Shown here in pieces: positions 62,501-64,000 of a DNA stretch of 64,000 nt; the first letter of the stretch is position 1, and each line of letters starts with the position of its first letter. Origin of the DNA: Paenibacillus montaniterrae (GTDB lineage: Bacteria; Bacillota; Bacilli; Paenibacillales; Paenibacillaceae). The stretch spans positions 248,001-312,000 of the forward strand of contig NZ_BOSE01000003.1 of NCBI RefSeq assembly GCF_018403185.1. The letters are read 5' to 3'. The translations under genes were made by a program, and so were the position numbers. The notes under the pieces are model-generated. The model ran no database searches. It saw nothing but the letters and a program-made list of their open reading frames with translations, and had not been told where the DNA came from.

Positions 62501-64000
62501 GCATTAAAGGCGCTACAGACGATTTTACCGCTGCTCCAACTGAAACAATTAACTATGTAACTGCGCATGATAACTTGAATTTATGGGATAAAGTATTGAA
62601 TACGCAAGGCTTGTTTGAAGAGCTTGGCATGCTCAATATTAAGGATGGGGTGCTGGTAGACGGTGGCGATGTTGCCGAGGCAGTTGCCAATGCCAAGCCT
62701 TATCGCGATATCGATCCAGAGCATGTGCTGGAAAATGAAACGGTCAAGCGCTCCTTGCTCGCTAACGGCATCGTATTGACCTCGCAGGGCATACCGTTCA
62801 TTCATGCTGGCGACGAGCTGCTGCGCAGCAAGTATGGCGATCATAACAGCTATCGCAGTCCAGATGCCGTCAACCAGATTAACTGGAGCAATAAGGCAAG
62901 CTTTACTGACGTAAATGAATACTATAAAGGCTTGATCAAGCTGCGCAAGGAGCATCCGGCCTTCCGCATGACGACGAAGGAGGAAATCAACAGCAAGCTG
63001 CAGGTGCTTCAACGCGACAATGGCATTGTAGCCTTCAAGCTGGGCGAGCATGCCAACTACGATGCATGGAAAAACATTATCGTTGTGTACAACGGAGCTG
63101 GCGAGGCTCGCTCGCTATCGCTGCCTGCAGGAGAGTGGAAAATTGTCGTTGATGAATCGGCAGCTGGTACAGCAGCGCTTGCGACAGTCAGCGATAGCGT
63201 TACAGTTGAGCCGATCTCCATGATGGTGCTGTACGATGAAAGCAATGACTATGAGGCAAAACCGGCATCAATTGAGCTCAATATCGCGAGAAAAGCAATT
63301 GAGGCAGGCAAGGAAACGGTTGCGACTGCTGTTGTAAAGGATCAGCAAGGACGGACGATGGCGGGCCAGCCAATTGTGTGGAGCTCATCGAATGAAGCAG
63401 TCGCTGCTGTCTCGTCTTCAGGCCGCATTATAGCGCTTGGCAATGGCGTGACAACGATTACTGCAACATTAGGCGGATTGAGCAAATCCATTGAGCTGCA
63501 TGTCGCAAAGCTGGTTCCGGCAGCGCTTACCTTGCAGGGCGAGAGCTTTGTCTATGAAGGCTTTACAACAAAGCTGATGCCAGCCGTCAAGGATCAATTC
63601 GATCAAGTGATTAGCAGCCCGCTGCTAAGCTGGAAAAGCAGCGACACTTCGATTGCAACGGTCAACAGCTCGGGGCTTGTTACAGGGGTAAGTGCTGGCC
63701 GTGCAACGATTACTGCGGAGATTGGTACGATTTCCGCAAGCTATACGATTGAGGTTAAGCCTTATGTGAAGCGGTATATTCAATTCGAATACTCGCGTCC
63801 TGATCAAGACTATAGTGAATGGGATATGTGGGTATGGAATACAGGCGTGCAAAATGACGCGATGCCATTTACGGTTAAGGACGGCAAAGCTATCGCACTG
63901 GTGGAAATCGGCCCTGCCGTTACCCAGATTGGTTTTATTGTGCGCCGCGGCGGTGATCAGTGGCTGGAAAAGGATACTGAAGCGGATCGTGTAGTTAATG
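59578..64000 (+). CDS. pulA: Secreted multidomain type I pullulanase (3' end outside window)
   Basis: The open frame continues past the window end (at least 1474 codons). A signal peptide (KWVAILSIIALLFSLFPLAQ, cut near AEA) is followed by a carbohydrate-binding-like domain (about residues 45-225), a bacterial Ig-like domain (about 265-350), CBM41 (about 360-465), an N-terminal pullulanase domain (about 555-650) and the GH13 core. The core carries the type I signature NWGYDPQNYNVPEGSY (about 770), DVVYNHT, the nucleophile Asp in DGFRFDLMG (about 880), the acid Glu in GEPW (about 912) and VTAHDN. Two Big_2 domains (about 1230-1395) and a second CBM41 follow. It cleaves alpha-1,6 bonds in pullulan and starch. 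Confidence 0.95.
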   Translation, partial: MFGKQQKWVAILSIIALLFSLFPLAQTQVHAAEASSDSACSYITVDGVKDDLWNSVPVLGSSETAGWQGYQINNLKITNDCTYLYYWVDAVKVDNWGDNGFYLNLALSINGGAGAQSEAAAPWGTAFNFSTAEHKPDFHVLSRIKQTNELNGAAVYASSDLSNPLAASWGESNGAQFANSIQTGFEGRIPLALLGLGEGDTVQAIAVLSGNEGAEHGAFDVIPETPDNMITDSWQQSAEPNTLANYTQAYSISFAQPELVMTGSTPGNGEYDVSVELSDITLGFLGELAWADESLQPIVSAGDSIVPTEASIANNAIAIKLLERLKYDTAYTVTIPAGAIAGLAEDKIITFTTEKDPGALNTYNIHYFRYDGKQTEWDIWTWEDGRDGREVDFSGTDENGFATTAITSFAGSIYVITRPGSWSSQEPDRIITMPAGQNAVDVWLVEGDTKVYYSFEELNLGETIQSAYMDSLTTIDVATTKELADEQLEHFYIENSADNSKIEAAARRLGDRRYRLTVAANEIDVTKAYTVGHAELTGTRLVYRNVLDDKQFYYNGSDLGLSYNKTASTFKLWAPTASEVAVAIYDDAGQYNSAGKVVDHTGGVEVTLERSSNGVWSGTVNGDLAGKYYMYRVEFADGTSNYVVDPYARAVAANGARTAIVDLAATDPDRWQQDSKPPFINATDAIIYELHIRDFSISDSSGVSEANKGKYAAFTETGLVDEHGNALGIDHLAELGITHVHLLPAYDFQTVNELTVNDPASSNPKFNWGYDPQNYNVPEGSYSSDAANPTARITEFKQMVQALHEKGIRVVMDVVYNHTYSIEDGPFNKIVPGYYYRTNSDGSYSNGSGVGNEIATERPMVRKYIKDSVSYWAKEYNVDGFRFDLMGIIDTTTMKELTEELHSEVDPSILIYGEPWMGGSTPLPGSEQTVKGSQKNLDFAVFNDNFRSAIKGDSDGDGKGFATGNLDTVDGLVHGIKGATDDFTAAPTETINYVTAHDNLNLWDKVLNTQGLFEELGMLNIKDGVLVDGGDVAEAVANAKPYRDIDPEHVLENETVKRSLLANGIVLTSQGIPFIHAGDELLRSKYGDHNSYRSPDAVNQINWSNKASFTDVNEYYKGLIKLRKEHPAFRMTTKEEINSKLQVLQRDNGIVAFKLGEHANYDAWKNIIVVYNGAGEARSLSLPAGEWKIVVDESAAGTAALATVSDSVTVEPISMMVLYDESNDYEAKPASIELNIARKAIEAGKETVATAVVKDQQGRTMAGQPIVWSSSNEAVAAVSSSGRIIALGNGVTTITATLGGLSKSIELHVAKLVPAALTLQGESFVYEGFTTKLMPAVKDQFDQVISSPLLSWKSSDTSIATVNSSGLVTGVSAGRATITAEIGTISASYTIEVKPYVKRYIQFEYSRPDQDYSEWDMWVWNTGVQNDAMPFTVKDGKAIALVEIGPAVTQIGFIVRRGGDQWLEKDTEADRVVN

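Overview
The window looks like chromosome of a Paenibacillus-like Gram-positive bacterium (Bacillota, Paenibacillaceae). The grounds are consensus AGGAGG-type ribosome binding sites, many GTG and TTG starts, lipoprotein signal peptides, repeated sugar ABC importer plus YesM/YesN-type two-component modules, and many long palindromic intergenic repeats. No rRNA, tRNA, CRISPR, phage or insertion-sequence gene was recognised. The assignment rests on gene content and style, not on a database search.

Layout. (1) 1-10.5 kb: a leftward, cut-off probable carbohydrate enzyme, a divergent LacI-type repressor, and the myo-inositol operon iolD-iolE-iolG-[repeats]-iolB-iolC-iolA. Identical palindromic operators sit before the leftward gene and in the iolD promoter. 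(2) 10.6-15.9 kb: an IclR regulator, an FAH-superfamily 2-keto-3-deoxy-pentonate dehydratase, an alpha-ketoglutarate semialdehyde dehydrogenase and a YjhG/YagF-type xylonate dehydratase, i.e. the lower Weimberg pathway, with two matching operators. (3) 16.1-23.2 kb: an LplABC-like sugar importer with its own histidine kinase and AraC-type response regulator. (4) 23.3-29.1 kb: an SsuABC-like sulfonate-type importer with an AprAB-like flavoprotein and ferredoxin. (5) 29.2-32.7 kb: a BcrAB/lantibiotic-resistance-like ABC exporter between its response regulator and histidine kinase. (6) 33.0-37.1 kb: an AT-richer cassette of an ECF sigma remnant, an NHL-repeat lipoprotein, two FtsX-like permeases and a LolD/MacB-type ATPase. 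(7) 37.5-45.7 kb: a second sugar importer with two-component system and a NagZ-type hexosaminidase. (8) 45.8-51.5 kb: Rpn-family nuclease, MATE pump, serine hydrolase, MFS pump, Cu/Zn superoxide dismutase. (9) 51.8-55.2 kb: the ATP-grasp / alpha-E / transglutaminase-like peptide-ligase triad. (10) 55.4-64 kb: an unknown membrane-anchored protein, an amidase, an alpha/beta hydrolase, and a large secreted type I pullulanase that runs off the window.

The general theme is uptake and oxidation of plant-derived carbon (inositol, pentonates, amino sugars, alpha-glucans), each module with a local regulator. Two families of long imperfect-palindrome repeats lie against iolB and the amidase gene, with a further copy before the pullulanase gene. 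Their copies differ by paired compensatory changes. These repeats, the AprAB-like sulfonate module and the NHL-lipoprotein exporter are the parts least explained by known biology.
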